In this document: in pieces, positions 1 to 47,270 of the stretch
How positions within the stretch are numbered: position 1 is the first letter of the stretch
Layout: each line of letters opens with the position of its first letter
NCBI RefSeq assembly: GCF_000003815.2
Contig: NC_049980.1
Location: forward strand, 30,615,195-30,679,194
Source: Branchiostoma floridae
Lineage: Eukaryota > Chordata > Leptocardii > Amphioxiformes > Branchiostomatidae
Length of the DNA: 64,000 nt
Direction of reading: 5' to 3'
Position numbers and translations under genes: made by a program
Notes under the pieces: model-generated
The model's input: only the letters and a program-made list of their open reading frames with translations
Databases searched by the model: none
Told to the model about the DNA's origin: nothing

Positions 1-850
<850 letters not shown>

Positions 851-1097
851 TCCACTTTGATCACTCTACCAAGGAATAAAAATGGATACCTAACTTCGGT
901 TAGAGGGGTAAAAGGCGTTGAAAAGTGAGAGAATTGGGCACTCTCTCCCAATACCGTGTCCTAGACAATATAAATGCAACAATTCCAATGAAATCCAAAC
1001 CCAAAGTGTTTCAAAAAGGATATTGGATTTACCTTTAACTTTAGATGTGACTATATCACATGCTAGCCTCTTGTACACGTCTCGATTCACGTCTCAT

Positions 1098-1195
1098 TTA
1101 ATAGTTTGATAACATGTTTCTTAATTGGTCAATGCAATAATAATGAGTAATAGTTTGATAACATGTTCCATAATTGGTCAATGCAATAAAAATGA
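1098..1195. repeat. Two-copy 49 bp tandem duplication
   Basis: The phrase 'tagtttgataacatgtt' followed by 'attggtcaatgcaata' occurs twice in direct succession with few differences. The surrounding DNA (851-1700) shows no gene I can support. Confidence 0.8.
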
Positions 1196-1689
1196 GCTAA
1201 AGGGCGATTTGGTCTCTTCAATAAACATTAGACTTTCAAAATCCCCTCACACCATGTCAGATCGTTTGATGTTGCTTAGTGTACTTTCTGTGGTCAGGAT
1301 ACAAATTGTACTGATATTGTCCAAGTATGGTGATCGTGGTTAAGGGACGGTTGGGGTTTCATTGCCCGTTTATTGCGACCTGATGACGTCACAGAGAGAC
1401 GCGTGTACACCCATTGAGGCACCTTTGGGACCAGGCTTATCTTATCCTTTATAAATGCGAATCGGATAGCCAATTTCTCTAAGTTTAATCCTATCGAATT
1501 GATGTTTGGTTTGGTTCTGTGAGTAAAAGGTAGGTACATAAATGTAGCTGAATATACTTTTGAGGCAGTAGGAGCAGTGGATTGGCATCCACACTATTAT
1601 CGACTCTATTGGAAGACGGAGACCTTTCTTCTCCTCATACCGGCTTTCACCTCCCCAACCGAAGTCAGGTACTCATTTATTCGTACACC

Positions 1690-1830
1690 TAGGCGGGGTG
1701 GGAAATGTCGTGTAAAGCGCATTTCCCAAGGCCACAACATATTGGCGGCATATCAGTGGATTCGAACCTATCACCTCTGGGCCCCAAAACCCTAACCGCT
1801 ACGCAAACACGACGCCACATTTGTCGGTAG
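1690..1830 (-). repeat. tRNA-derived SINE copy
   Basis: Read on the minus strand, the segment has an A-box-like 'gtagcggttaggg', then a B box 'aggttcgaatcc', then a tail containing 'ttgtggccttgggaaatgcg'. That order (tRNA-like head, then a conserved tail) is that of a SINE. The tail matches the one after the last tRNA-like unit near 840. Degenerate; no functional tRNA. Confidence 0.65.
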
Positions 1831-3376
1831 ATGTGCTCTTCCTACGTAAGAAGAGCGCCCGTGTAATTTTTCCGACTACTACTATATCTGCGTGATTCAA
1901 CCTCTGCTTGGAGAGTGTGGAAACATGAATCTTTGTAAACAGACCGTTACGTTTTCAAGGCGTATGTAGGGAACACTTAAACCATTTCCGCTACCATCTG
2001 GCCCGGGAGTTCGCTTACAGTATAATATACGGAAGCAATCGTTGTAACCTAGATTCAATAGACACCTTTGATTGGAACAAATTGCCGCGGGGCGGATGAT
2101 TAATGAAAAAGTAAAACAGTTTAGAAGCAAATCATATTTCCAGAGGCCCCCAGGCGAGTAGCGTTCAATACAACAGTCAATACGGACGGCAGCTTTTAAA
2201 TACCAGATTGCAAAGCTGGCAAAATATTGTTTTTATCAGTGAGAGCTTTTCAGCGCACTACATGGTTCTCCTCTAGCTCACACCAGCACTACACACGTCC
2301 TTTCAGAGCAACAGCTTCGCTCCACGGACTGCAATGTTATGTTACTCTCTCTGTAATTGTTTCCCTATCGAATACAACCTGCAAGCTTCAAAACAAATCT
2401 TCTGCCACAATCCCCTTTATTTCAAATCAACTAAGTTTAGTGCCTAAAAGGGGCTTCTTCTGGCCTTGCAATAGCATTGAGCAAACTCATGGCAAAAAAA
2501 ATCTCTTTCAACAGGAATCGCCACGCTCAATGAATCTTTTATTTTCCGCTGTACTAGCAAACAACCTGTTATGTACAAATGTGCTCACGGTGCAGTGAGT
2601 CCCTTTACGCTCGTTGGTTTTAAACGACCCGGGATCCTTTGAGATGTTTTCTTTTGTAGTCGAGGGCTTCACTCGATACGGCCTTATTTTTAGCCACCCG
2701 ATTCATTCGACAAAATTGTATTACATGTATACAGTACAAGCCGTTTAATTGCAGTCCCCTTTGCAAGCACAGTTTGTGCAATTGTCCGGACGGTGCAAGA
2801 AAGCGAAGTTATTCAGCTAGAACGCATCACCACGGGACTTTGGGATTCCGTGCAATCAACAGAAGTGTGCAGTGATCGTTGTGCAATTTACTGGCTTCTA
2901 CTTTCTACTCGCAAATTAGGTTGTGAAGAATATACAATTAGCATTCTTAGAATGATTGTGCTAAATTGTGTTGGGTGATGGTTGGCACAAACATATTCAT
3001 GTGACTCACATGTGAGGAATCGTTTAGCCTTAAGGGTACACATCTAAATATAGCTATGACAGACAGTTCAGGTAAGGTCACACTTTCATGGATTCAAACT
3101 CTTCATGTATTGCCTTGTGAGACCTTTTATCTGCCATGCGCGACAGAGCCGCTTGGGGGAATTCATGACACCACCTATTGATGGATGAATTGAACTGAAC
3201 TAAACTCATGTATTGTGAATGTTCATGTTATATCATGTTCTTCAAACACTGGGCAGTTTCGATCTGTGTGAGTCTTATTCGTCTTTACCTAAGTCCCAAA
3301 ACAATAACGTTCTTTTACAAAACATGTTTCACTATCAGGCTAAGGACACATTACCCCGTAGAAGGCACCAAGTATG

Positions 3377-3472
3377 TATTGTAGGGACCACACGACAGCA
3401 AGCTAACAACCATATTGTACAAAGTTCGACTATTGTAAGAATTACATGATAGCAAGCTAGCAACTTGTACAA
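3377..3472. repeat. Two-copy 48 bp tandem duplication
   Basis: Two successive copies of a segment containing 'gcaagcta' followed by 'ttgtacaaag' and 'tcgac'. Copies are moderately diverged. Confidence 0.7.
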
Positions 3473-3765
3473 AGCTCGACATTTTTCAGGAGCCATATAT
3501 ACTGTAGCAATTTTACATCAGACACGTTTGTTGAATATATGAGACAACCACACCATTCAAAGGTCAATACAACTCAAAAGGTTACCCTACGATGTAATTA
3601 GGTGGTTGGAGCCGAACATTATCTACAGAGCTTCAGCATTGTCTGCACGCTGGAAGAGTGTGAGTCTTTTTTTTTTCTAACGACTTGTTCATTGTTGGTG
3701 TGAGTGGCCGCGTATTACCCTGGTTGACTGGCCCATTTGGGGTTCTGCATGGTTTGTGATAAAGT

Positions 3766-3894
3766 TTTAAGCATTGACTGATACACAGCGAATGTATTAT
3801 CAGAAGATAAGTGATTCAGAGGCCGATGACTAAGGTTTTGAGCATTGACTGATGCACAGCGAATGTATTGGCAGACGATTCATAGGCCAATGAC
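3766..3894. repeat. Two-copy tandem duplication, unit about 68 bp
   Basis: 'gcattgactgat' then 'cacagcgaatgtatt' occurs at 3771 and again at 3841, each followed by a similar 'gaggccgatgact' or 'aggccaatgact' run. Confidence 0.8.
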
Positions 3895-4440
3895 TTGAGA
3901 GGCTTTTTGGCCCAAAGCAACGGCAAGAAAAAAATTTCGATTATGATATTATCAATGTGATAAAAAGGCTCACATATTGAACGTATTGAATGGATGCAAT
4001 TATTCGAAATGCCTTGACGGTACAAACCATTCAACACTGAAAAAGCGAAGCGCGCGACTTTCTTGATATGAGTATTTCAACAACTGCACTTATACACGTT
4101 GACCTTTAAATGGTTATATATACGGGTGTATGTATCCAGATCAGATCCGGTACGTGGTAGACAAAGTACCAGATTCTAAATTAAAAGAAAATTCTTTGAT
4201 ATATGCTAGAACAATGTGAATTTAAGGTGCATGTAAAGTTACCTTCCCAATTGCAAAACTGTTCTGCCCCTCCCCAAAACTACTTGTTAAAATACTTTCA
4301 GCAACAAATTAGATATGATATTCTCTTGCAAAATCTATTTTCCTGTCGGTAAGCTAAGCACGTATTCAACTACCATTGTCCCAATCTCTTCTTGAACCGC
4401 CAGTCTTCACTCCAGCTTTATTCAACTTTACTAATAGGAT

Positions 4441-5108
4441 GTGCGAGCCCCTTTCAGCGCAACAATAGACATCACCATTCGGTGCTGCAGATAAGGTTCG
4501 GCATGCCGGGCCTGTTGCTCACTTTTACGGCAGGCTCAATCAATATAATCCGCTTTCTCTGGCGATGTACGGAGAGCAGGCCGACCCCGCTGGGATTACA
4601 GAACGCTGATCCTGCCAAAGCGTCCCCGCTCACTAGTCTTGCGTGAAGAAACTAAGCGTAACGTGAACCGCCAGACAAAGCCGCCAGGCGGGGCGTGTCA
4701 GGAAAAATCAGGTGAATGCAGAAGAGTGAGTATGGCGCCCTCCCCCTGTTCGGGCCCCGCCAAGACAGCGGCAGCAGTGCGGAGTGCCGTGCGCTCTGGG
4801 GTGTGATTGTCTGCACGTCTGTAGTCTGGTGGTGGTTTGGGAGTTCATCCTCGGGGTCTTCGTAAACACAACACGGACGCTTAACACAAGGTCGGGTCGG
4901 GGCCGAGTGCGCCTGTACAGACACGCACACACCTGTGTAGTAGTAGGATCCCGAACGCGGAAGCGGGACAGCATTTCAACACATCCCGGGCAGGTGCATC
5001 GCAGCGGGGGAGTGTGTGAGTGAGGGCGAGCGGGATTCGAACCCGGGATCTCTCGTACCACCAAAGGGCTGCTGACATGCGGTTGGGCTCGGCCCGGCAG
5101 AGGTTGAG
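4441..5108 (+). promoter_or_regulatory. CpG-rich 5' region of ANKDD1 (distal promoter)
   Basis: This GC- and CpG-rich stretch ends at the ATG of the first coding exon and contrasts sharply with the AT-rich flanks, as expected of a CpG-island type promoter. The CpG enrichment runs on into intron 1 to about 5460. On the minus strand at 5021-5092 lies a tRNA-like relic with a perfect-looking T arm ('gggttcgaatccc') but no credible anticodon arm. No TATA box is evident; the transcription start is not placed. Confidence 0.5.
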
Positions 5109-38793
<33,685 letters not shown>

Positions 38794-40875
38794 CCCACGT
38801 GACTCACCAGATGCCTTTGTATCACCACGCAAGTGCAACCATGGGCTATGTCGTCATTGGTCAGAGCTTCGCCTGCCCCGCGATGTGCTCAAGCCAGCTA
38901 TCCTGACCTCCTGAGAGAGGGAAAACGTTTTCACGCGAGACCGCGTGAAGATTCCACTGGGACGTGCAAAAATATCTGGTATAGTCTCCTCTGCTCGTGA
39001 GTGTTGCATTCGGGAGATGTGGACTACAGAATTTTGTTCAGGTGTAGCTATAGAAAATGCGTATGGTAGAGTGTTTTCACTGGAAGGTTATAGGTGAAGG
39101 GAATGTGCAATGTTTTATTAACAAGGTTTGGTATGTGTATATGAGACAAAAAAATTTATCAAATGAAATTGGAAGCAAATGGGCCGCTTGGCATTGGAAT
39201 GCCAGCATTAACCACCCTCAAAAGGTGCATTGTTGTACCATCAATGTAAGTGAAGAAATCGTGCACGAACTAAGAATAAAGATTAGAATGTCTCATAAAT
39301 GTTACAGATGGACTCTTCCAAACTCTCTGGACCAGAAGAATAGAGAGCTCTGTGATAAATGTGTAAAAAGAACAAATGCATTGCACTGTTCAATATCTGT
39401 CCTAAGGTTGCAGTATCAAGGTCTAGACTGGATTTCTGACTGTTGTAAGGATGTAGGACGGTAGAAACGGAAACAAGAGAGTTTTTTTTTCTGACAGAAA
39501 CAAAAATGTACATAGATTTTGGTGCTTAGTGATCAATGAAAAAGTTGAAGTCAATATTGCAAGGAATACATACTAGAATATAGGATGCTTTCTTTGTCAC
39601 AAACAGTTTTGCTGGTGTAATAAGCTGTACATTATTGCAGAATCTAATGTCCTCTTGAGCAGGACTGAGTCAGAACAATGTTGGTAATTCTACTAGAGCC
39701 AAATTGATACAACTATAAAGGTTCAACCACAGTCCAAAGTCTTCAAAAAGACGGAGCGATATTTATAATCAAATGAATGTTGCACAAAAACGCAAACACA
39801 GAAATCTCCAGGTGTCTTACTCTTTATCACTTTTGTTGAGAACAATAGAATAATGTCACACAGAGGAAAGGTAAATATATCGTTACATGCTGATCTAGCA
39901 GCCTTTCCGTCAACCATACATGTAGATATGATTCAGTGTATGTGGGAAGAAAGGAAAGTAATTAATGTAGCAAATTTTAAAAAGAATTTGAGTCAAATTT
40001 GTGTTACATCTCCTTTCCACTAGAGTCTGTGACCACTGCTGACCAAAACATTTGACAGGTCGATGAACAGATTTCTTAGACAAAGAACAAATCTTTTTTA
40101 GTTTTGTGCGTTCATTGCCTTAAATCTTTATTTTCATACTTTTAAATTGTGAATCATATTTCAATTTGATTAAAATGGTAGCCCAAATCCAATTGTGGTT
40201 GCTCACTGCTATTGCAATCCGGTGGAAGTTGGGACCAGATTGAGATAACCTACTTGGTGTTTTGAATTTTAAAGAAAAGTACAGTATCATAATTCATATA
40301 GATGTAAAACCTCCTGGTGCACTAATCTAATGCTTGAGGTGTTGGCAACTTGATATCTATTACTTGGTGTTCACATTGAAGCACATGGCTATGGGTGGGG
40401 ATGATCTACCTGGATTTTCTCCTAGTTAGGTTTTAAACTTCCAGTCCAACAACTTTAAGAAGGTTCTTACAAAGGCAATGTAAAAAAAATTAGCCTGGGT
40501 TCAACTGAGGCAACACTGTCAACTCTCATAAGTCTGCCACATGCTTTAATACTGTCATCTAAGCAAAATACATACTAATGGATTTAATCAGTTATCCCAG
40601 AGGTATCCACACTTCATATGTCCAAATATCTCAAGACATTTTTAGAAGGCCTCGATAATGTCTTTAAAATATGGAGTCATCTAAGGGCATCCAGCAGAAT
40701 TATGAGAGTTGGGGTTAAATGTGCATAATTGTTAAACAACTGAAAAGCCATACAAGTTGTATCTTCCACTTTGATGGCAAAGAAGCTTTTAGTTAACAGG
40801 ATTTTTGTCATCTTTTGTTGACCAATTGTTCAGATGCTTGAAACCATGAGGGAATAAAATGTTACAACAATAAAA
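38794..40875 (+). other. Likely 3' untranslated region of ANKDD1, with polyadenylation signals
   Basis: After the TGA at 38791-38793 there is no further supported exon. Candidate AATAAA signals lie at about 39277 and, best placed, 40853-40858, followed by 'caataaaagg' at 40868. The open frames in this stretch (for example 39057-39464) show no domain. The transcript end is inferred only. Confidence 0.4.
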
Positions 40876-42464
40876 GGTGGTTCAGTGTTCTTGTCACTTT
40901 ATTTTACCCCCCTTGAAAGCAACCAAGTTCAAAACATAATTGTGACAGGTGTAAGTTACTGAAGATTACATGCCTTGTGTGTCATTCATTATTAATGTAT
41001 AAAGTTAACATTTAATACCCTAAAGTGCAATGTACCCAGGCACAGAAAGACACATTTCAGTAATTCCTTAGTCATCGATGATCTTGTGTTGTAAAACTGT
41101 TGAGTACCTACCTTCAGCCAGTCGCTACTGTACTTGAAAGTTCAACTTGCAAGACCGACTATATAAGCCGGCTCCTAGGCCGGCACCAGGCCGCTTTCCG
41201 TTAGATATATTCTTCTAACCTTGTGCCAGGCAGAACGTTTTGACACCTTTATAGTCACTACATATATGACTACGCCATTGCGACGTTATTAACCAAGAAT
41301 ACCTTATCAAAATTAAGATAATTTAACAGATTCAACTTGCACTCACTCACTATATATCAGCATGCCTTTCGGTGACCTCTGCCCTTAGTTGAAAAATACC
41401 GCGAAAATAAAGGTCAGGGGTCACGCATTCAAAGTTTTTTTGGGGTGCGCCGCCTAACGGTCATTTAAGAAACAGCATGACATATAACATACCGAGTGAA
41501 GACGACCCATCAGCATTAAGACCAGAAAAGTCACTTTCTTCTTTCTTTATTTTTTGGCAATCCTTATCATGTTACTCGCAATTAGCTTTCGCGGTAAGAA
41601 TTTATAAACGTATTCTAAACATCTTTTCTCACTTGTTAATGGTCCACTCCCACTAGTAGTACTTTGCGTGCAATACTAAATCTTTTCAATATTTGGTATT
41701 TGGTGCACACAGTAGGAAAGCTGAGACAACGAATTAGATTAATGCGACGTGTCTATCATAGGATCACCGTTTACAATTTGACTAATATTAACGCTTAGCT
41801 GCGAACCGTGCTGCATCGCTTTGACTTTATTCAGATCAACATTTAACTTAATATACGAGTATATTGTAGCTATTCTTCCTGTGGGCTTTTCAACAACTTA
41901 ACAGGGCGACAACTAGACCCACAGGACAGGAATACATATACAAACCACACATTGTCCATAAGATTCACACATGATTAGAGATAAGGCAACTTGAGGTCAT
42001 ATGGGAAGGATATCTAAATCAGTTCAGTTCAGGTCTAAATAACATTTTGAAACTATTTCATGTCCTAGATATTCTGTACAAAAAAAAAAAAACTTTTCTT
42101 TTGAGCATTTCTTCTGGGCTTTGGTAGTCTCATAGTTTGGGATTTTGATGAACCTGTTTGACAGCCATATCGCTACCGAATGAGTCTCTACCAGGTTCCA
42201 CGGGTAGGTAGTAACGGAAAGCCATGGCCATGGATTTAAAAATCTCATCACCATAAGGCACGGTAGTCTTGGAAATCAATCTATATCAAGCACTGTTCAT
42301 GCTAATGCTTTTCAAAGAGTGGTCTATGTTCACTCAGGCACTAATTTTGGCATACTTCATGAGGTTATATCACATTTTTTGCTTAAAATCGCTCCTCTAA
42401 TCTAAAATCAAAATATAGAATTCAAGTTCTTTATAAAACGTCGTAAAATCTTTGTTGCTGCCAT
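40876..42464. other. Convergent intergenic region between ANKDD1 and the caspase gene
   Basis: The two genes point at each other across this stretch. I see a short palindrome 'gccggctcctaggccggc' near 41168 and otherwise nothing I can name. The 3' untranslated sequence of the caspase must lie in its right part, but no clean polyadenylation signal was located on the minus strand. Confidence 0.5.
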
Positions 42465-43854
42465 CTACTCCACACCAGGAAAGAAGTAGAGAGGCTTGTG
42501 CAGCTTGTACAGAAACTCCGCCTCTTCCTTGCCTCCGTGGTGTGGATAACCTGGGCACGATGCGGTTCGTTTGGACACGTCATTGATCACCTGGAGAAAT
42601 GAGAAAATAAGACTCTATGACTAAGAAAACGAAATAAAACGTTCAAATGTATACAGTTAAGAGAATTTTTCATCAAGCAGTGACTACTTTTTAAAGGTAA
42701 ACACACGTTCCTCCAAATTTTCGATAGCTATCTCTTCAACGATGTTCAAATGTATCTGTATCTACATAGCCGGTATAACCTCCCTTCGGCGTAACACACT
42801 AGCTTGATATGTATGGAGCAATCAAAATGATGGCAATGATGTTCATAAAAGTGAGCAGGAATCTATCATCTTTTATGTCATATCTGGGTCGTGATAATGT
42901 TAGATACGAGTGTGCCGGACTGAATGATAATTTGGTGTATCATATGATCAGGGCCAAACGGGAACAAACTTGAACATAGCCTGTGTTTACACAATCTCTC
43001 GCTGGCTTGGGTTAATGACTTCTCCCATGCGGCAGCATCTGTAGGGCCGACCGCTAGGGGCGCGATTTAATCAGGCCAACTTGAACGCACCCAAAGACAA
43101 ACAAACGAGCAAACCACAAACAGTATCTCCGTTTTCACTGAGGGTTGCGAACTCACTTTTGGCATCATCTCGGTCACACTCTTGTCCTTGGCGTGCTCCA
43201 TGAAGACCTTGGTGATGGCCTGGATGAACCAGCTGCCATTCTCAATGTTCCGGAAGGACTTATACCCTGGTGGAGAAGGTCACGATAGAGAAGATAATAT
43301 TACTATCTAGAGTGGAGGTAAAATGTTCTTTTTTGTTGTTGTTGTTGAATTGATTCACGTTGAAAGGATTTGCACCCATGCATACCCTCATTTTCAACTA
43401 TTTGTTAGTGAGTGATTACCTAGTAGCTGGCACCACAAAGAGCACCCAAGTGGACGCTGCCTGTTTTACGCGCTGTATTTACCTAGTTGTGTGGCGTATC
43501 CACAGAGCATTTCAGTTCTGGTCGGCTGAACCTCTGGCCCATCACTCTCATCCTCCGGGAGATGTAGGAAGCTTCTCATCTCGCTCTTAAGGTTGACCTT
43601 AACGTCAGGTCCTGGGCCGTCCGCTTCGTCTACAGGCACACCTTTGTCAACCTTTACTGTGATAGAGAAAGGACAACTTTTTTTTATTCTTCGTAGATAA
43701 CATGTTAGAGAAGGAGACACTGACACTGCCTGTTGGAAGAAGATTTATTTGCTTCTTATTGTTAAGAGAGGCGGGTGTGATGACTTACGAGTTTCCATAC
43801 TGTGTTTGTGCATGCCTGTTCTTCCCTCTCTCTCTCTTTTTCTGTGTGTGTACA

Positions 43855-43895
<41 letters not shown>

Positions 43896-44022
43896 GTGTG
43901 TGTGTGTGCGTCTGTGTGTGTGGTGTGTGTGTGTGGTGTATATGTGTGTTACTGCGTGTATCTGTGTGTCTGTGAGTGTGTGTCACTGTATTTGTGAGTC
44001 TGTCTGTGTGTGTGTATGTGTC

Positions 44023-44076
<54 letters not shown>

Positions 44077-47029
44077 TCGAGAGACAGGAAGAAAGAAGTA
44101 TGAAGTATTATAGAAATATCAAGAAACCTACGTCCACGACAAGCTTGAATAAAGAACAGCTTTGGTTTCCCCTTCAGACGAGGGCAGTTCTTGTTGTCAA
44201 ACATGCTGAAGATGTCGTCCAGCTGCACGGGCACGTCGTCGCTTCCGAAGATGACGCCTTCCTCTCCATGTGACATCAGCACCACGACACAGCAGTCCTT
44301 CTGTCTGTGTTCTTTTCGCTGAGAAAATGCGAGGACTTCACCTTTTATTTCCTGGAATGTATGAAAGAAAATATTAACTAAAAGAAAAAGGACGTCCAAG
44401 ATACAGAGCGGCGTCGGTGAGGCCTAGATTCTAGAGCGTTGGGCTCAGAACCAACAGGTTCCGGGTTCGATACCCGCCTGGCCCGACGTTTGCCTCTTGG
44501 AAAAGACACCTTCAGGTGGACTCTAACTGCACTTGGGGCACCGGTGCGGCACTGCGGGGTTCGTAGATGACTCATCGAATTTTAAAGATAAAGAACGAAT
44601 TTTCTTCCATTTTGTGTATTTTGTTGTCCTCTAAGTCTTATACGTATTACACAAATTATCTAAACTCTTAAAAATCGCGAAAATAACAAAAGAGTGCCGC
44701 AGTGAACGAGCTCCGCAGTGCCATACCGGTGCCCCAAGTGCAGTGAGAGTCGACCTTTACAGGCTATCCCTAACATGACGCTTACCTGACCAAAAAAGAA
44801 AGTAAAAAACACACGCGCGGTATTAGTTCAAGAGTGTTCCATTATCTGCGCAATCAAAGGCCGTAAGTATAAGTGATAGCATTATAAGGCAGATGGAGGC
44901 ACTGAAATAGTAATGCATGATAATTCTTGGACACGAATTTCCAACCTGAGCTTTCTTGTCTTCCAGGACGTGTGTTTCAAATGACAGCCCCTGAAAGAGA
45001 GATGTGATGTTGCTCAGATCGACGGCAGAACCTCCTCGATAAGGCAGACTTGTGAAGTTCTTATTGTTGAGAATCAAGGCGTAACCGCGTGGCTTGCTGT
45101 CCATTCTGTAAGGGTCTTTCTGTAATCATAAATTAGCGGCAGCGACGTTATTTGACATCGCAACCTGTCACTACTGACAAAATTCCAAAAATGCAAAGAT
45201 GAACTTTGTAACAAATTAATTCTAATTGCTTTGAAACAACATACAACCCAATATCTCAGCAAAAGTATTTTGCTGCAGAGGGGAGGGGAAATCAAAAGAT
45301 ATTGCCGCTTCATTGGCTCCTTTAATTTGTCACTGGTTGCATGATATAGCGACTCCCAAGTACCAAAAAAGAACAATGCATTGTTGTCATCTTCCCCCTA
45401 TCTGCATGCTGATTTTACAATACAATTGTATGTACATGTTAGCTCATTAATGATTTTAGCTAGATGTTATATTAGATGAAGGTTTCTAGACTATAGCTCT
45501 AGACTAGACTGTTACCTCATTCATGATTTTGTCCCAGAATTCCTCATCGCATGTTTTAACCATCACGTTGATTTTGCCGTCGTCCTCGTCAGCTGAAGCT
45601 TCCCAGTTTCCTCCAGCCCCAGGTCCAGCGCTGTCCTGGTGATGTGGTTTCGGGTCATCTATAGTTTCAGTATGATGATAAATAAACTTCATCGTGCTCG
45701 ACAATCGTACATGGCACAATGCATGGCAACGAATAATAAACAACAACAGTAGTACGCGGCTGCATTTAAAGAACAACAAAATGTTATCGATAACACTATT
45801 ATCTAATAGCACATTCATGTGATCTGCTTTAAATTCGCATTTGGAATGGAGAGAGTGCGAAGGTCAAAATTGATTTTGTTCAATTTGTTTTATCATGTTG
45901 CAAGTCATTGTGATTTCGAGTCTGTGGTCATTGTTGTCTACTACAATTTCATCACCCAACTTGCGAGTACTAAATATATATATATATAAAGATAAAAAAA
46001 AAGAAATAGGGCATTTAAATTACCTAATGTCGATCCTCCTCTGGGCCCTTCTTCCTGGACTGCGTTGCTTGGTCCGGCACCTTCTGTAAGCAGGAGTTAA
46101 TACACATGTTTACAATGTATCATATTTATTGTTCTTTCTCCTGCTGTGGTGTCAATATGGTGTTTGATGTTCACGATAAATTGACAAGACATTCTACCCT
46201 TTCATCAAAGCTTTAATACATTTAAAACATTTTTCTTTACAGAGACTATAGCTAGAGACTAAAATAAATTCAGTGATCACATAATTGTTTCCTCCAATTT
46301 TTACGAATAAGAATACAACAGCAACAGATCAAATGTCATAATAAATGGTTTCACTATACATGAAAGACACGCTACTTTTTTTAGTGCTTAGCAACCAACT
46401 GGTTTTAAAAAGGCGTACCTTCCAACGCTTGAGCTGTGTCTCCCTCCTCTATGTTGACGAGGGCCTCCTGCAAAACTTGTAAAGTAGCTTCTCTTCCGTA
46501 CTTGTTTTTCCACTTCCAGAGTACCTCCCTGCACCTGCGATCTTGGTCAGGTACGTCGCTTTTTATGTTTCTTATTTCGTTCCGGTTGAAGCCGAGTTCC
46601 TTTGCCAAACCGTCCCAGTTGTGACTGGCTTCTTTAACGACTGTGTCGAAATGTACGGACACATCAGCTGGAATAAACACAGAAACGTTATCACTGGCAT
46701 TCTCAACCATTGAAGATCGGTCGACATTCTTTTGTGGTGTTGACTTTGTGTGGAGCTGATTGAAGTATAAACTACCCCGTTATCGACATAATGTTTTGGA
46801 GTATTACCATTCATAGCTAGATGTTCTTTATTGTTAGCAATAACTCAATGGCCATGTATGTACAGGTTGTAATACATTATAAATGTTTCTCCATGGAAAA
46901 TCAATTACCTTTGTTGTGACAACCTGTATTCCTTCACATATCTACGTCTCTATAAGTTTACTCACTTTTGGTTGTTCCTCTGGCACTCTGGCCGAACAGC
47001 TGTTGCCTGGATCGTTTTGGTTGTGACAT
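42465..47029 (-). CDS. Caspase with N-terminal death domain, 9 coding exons
   Basis: Exons on the minus strand: 47029-46966, 46667-46419, 46083-46024, 45658-45516, 45119-44946, 44351-44132, 43656-43483, 43266-43157, 42590-42465 (TAG). All junctions are GT-AG and in phase; 439 aa. It starts MSQPKRSRQQLFGQ. Residues about 25-100 are a death domain (ASHNWDGLAKELGFNRNEI, VLWKWKNKYGREATLQVL). Next comes a Gly/Ser-rich linker and then the caspase domain: GYALILNNKNF, catalytic His258 in MSHGEEG, catalytic Cys301 in QACRG, interdomain linker with acidic residues (ADGPGP, EDESDGP), small-subunit TEMLCGYA and GSWFIQ (substrate pocket). It most resembles caspase-2-like or initiator caspases in the catalytic part. 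The exon 6 donor was chosen at 44131 because the alternative 4 bases on gives a stop. An active cysteine protease is expected. Confidence 0.92.
42709..42741 (-). ncRNA. Degenerate Penelope-type terminal repeat with hammerhead-like relic
   Basis: Minus strand TTGAAGA (C to T in the first box), GATAGCTATC, then GAAAATTTGGAGG. The flank 'catcaagcagtgac' resembles the arms at 26300 and 27020. A decayed family member in the intron before the last caspase exon. Confidence 0.35.
43849..44073 (+). repeat. Interrupted (GT)n microsatellite in a caspase intron
   Basis: Long TG/GT-rich tract with TCTG and TATG interruptions, in the intron between the exons carrying the catalytic cysteine and the linker. 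Poly-Cys/Val or poly-His/Thr open frames here are artefacts. Confidence 0.95.
44402..44530 (+). repeat. tRNA-derived SINE copy in a caspase intron
   Basis: A-box-like 'ctagagcgttgggc' is followed by B box 'gggttcgatacc' and then 'tttgcctcttggaaaagaca', the SINE tail word of this genome. Same strand as the plus strand, opposite to the caspase. Confidence 0.65.
44514..44765. repeat. Inverted repeat in a caspase intron
   Basis: 'tgcacttggggcaccggt' with 'ggcactgcgg' (44528-44558) is matched by its reverse complement at about 44707-44743, with an AT-rich spacer. It may be a MITE fused to the end of the SINE at 44402-44530. Confidence 0.75.
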
Positions 47030-47133
47030 TATATTTCGAGCACCTGGTCAAATGGATAAGGTGTGGTCCCTGAAAAACAGTTATTTGTTAACATCCAAAA
47101 TATTTTAAAAAAACACCAAGTTTGCGTAACCTA

Positions 47134-47270
47134 CTACTCTCTAAGTAAAGGTTTGTCGTGCTTCCCTTTTTCCTTATGTTTGTCAGGCGGACATGAAGAA
47201 AATGTAAAATAGAAAGCCCGACAAAAACGCCAAAAAAACAGCCGGAGACGAACGTCTGCTTGGAGAGTAG
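47134..47270. mobile_element. MITE of the 'tactctcc' family, copy 1
   Basis: Termini 'tactctctaagtaaaggt' and 'gtctgcttggagagta' are an imperfect inverted pair. The inside holds 'aaaatagaaagcccgac', shared with the element at 56834. It lies about 100 bases upstream of the caspase ATG, in its putative promoter. Confidence 0.75.

Larger units (their letters stand above)
1831..4440. other. Gene-free stretch, no recognised coding sequence
   Basis: The longest open frame (2227-2598, 123 codons, non-ATG start) has no recognisable domain, no flanking splice signals of quality and low-complexity composition. The only structure I see is two small tandem duplications at 3377-3472 and 3766-3894, and a short 'cctctgcttggagagt' relic (1907-1925) of the MITE family found elsewhere in the window. 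Confidence 0.6.

Noticed and set aside
2227..2598. 123-codon open frame with a possible signal-like start
   Set aside because: Non-ATG start, no domain, no supporting splice or promoter signals and AT-biased composition; probably chance.
5021..5092. Functional tRNA gene on the minus strand
   Set aside because: T arm and length fit, but D and anticodon arms cannot form and the A box is missing.
39057..39464. 135-codon open frame after the ANKDD1 stop
   Set aside because: Lies in the presumed 3' untranslated region; starts at ATG but has no domain and an unbalanced composition.
44128..44132. Alternative donor 4 bases downstream for the caspase exon with the catalytic cysteine
   Set aside because: It would leave phase 2 and produce a stop at the start of the next exon; the GTAGGT donor at 44131 keeps the frame.
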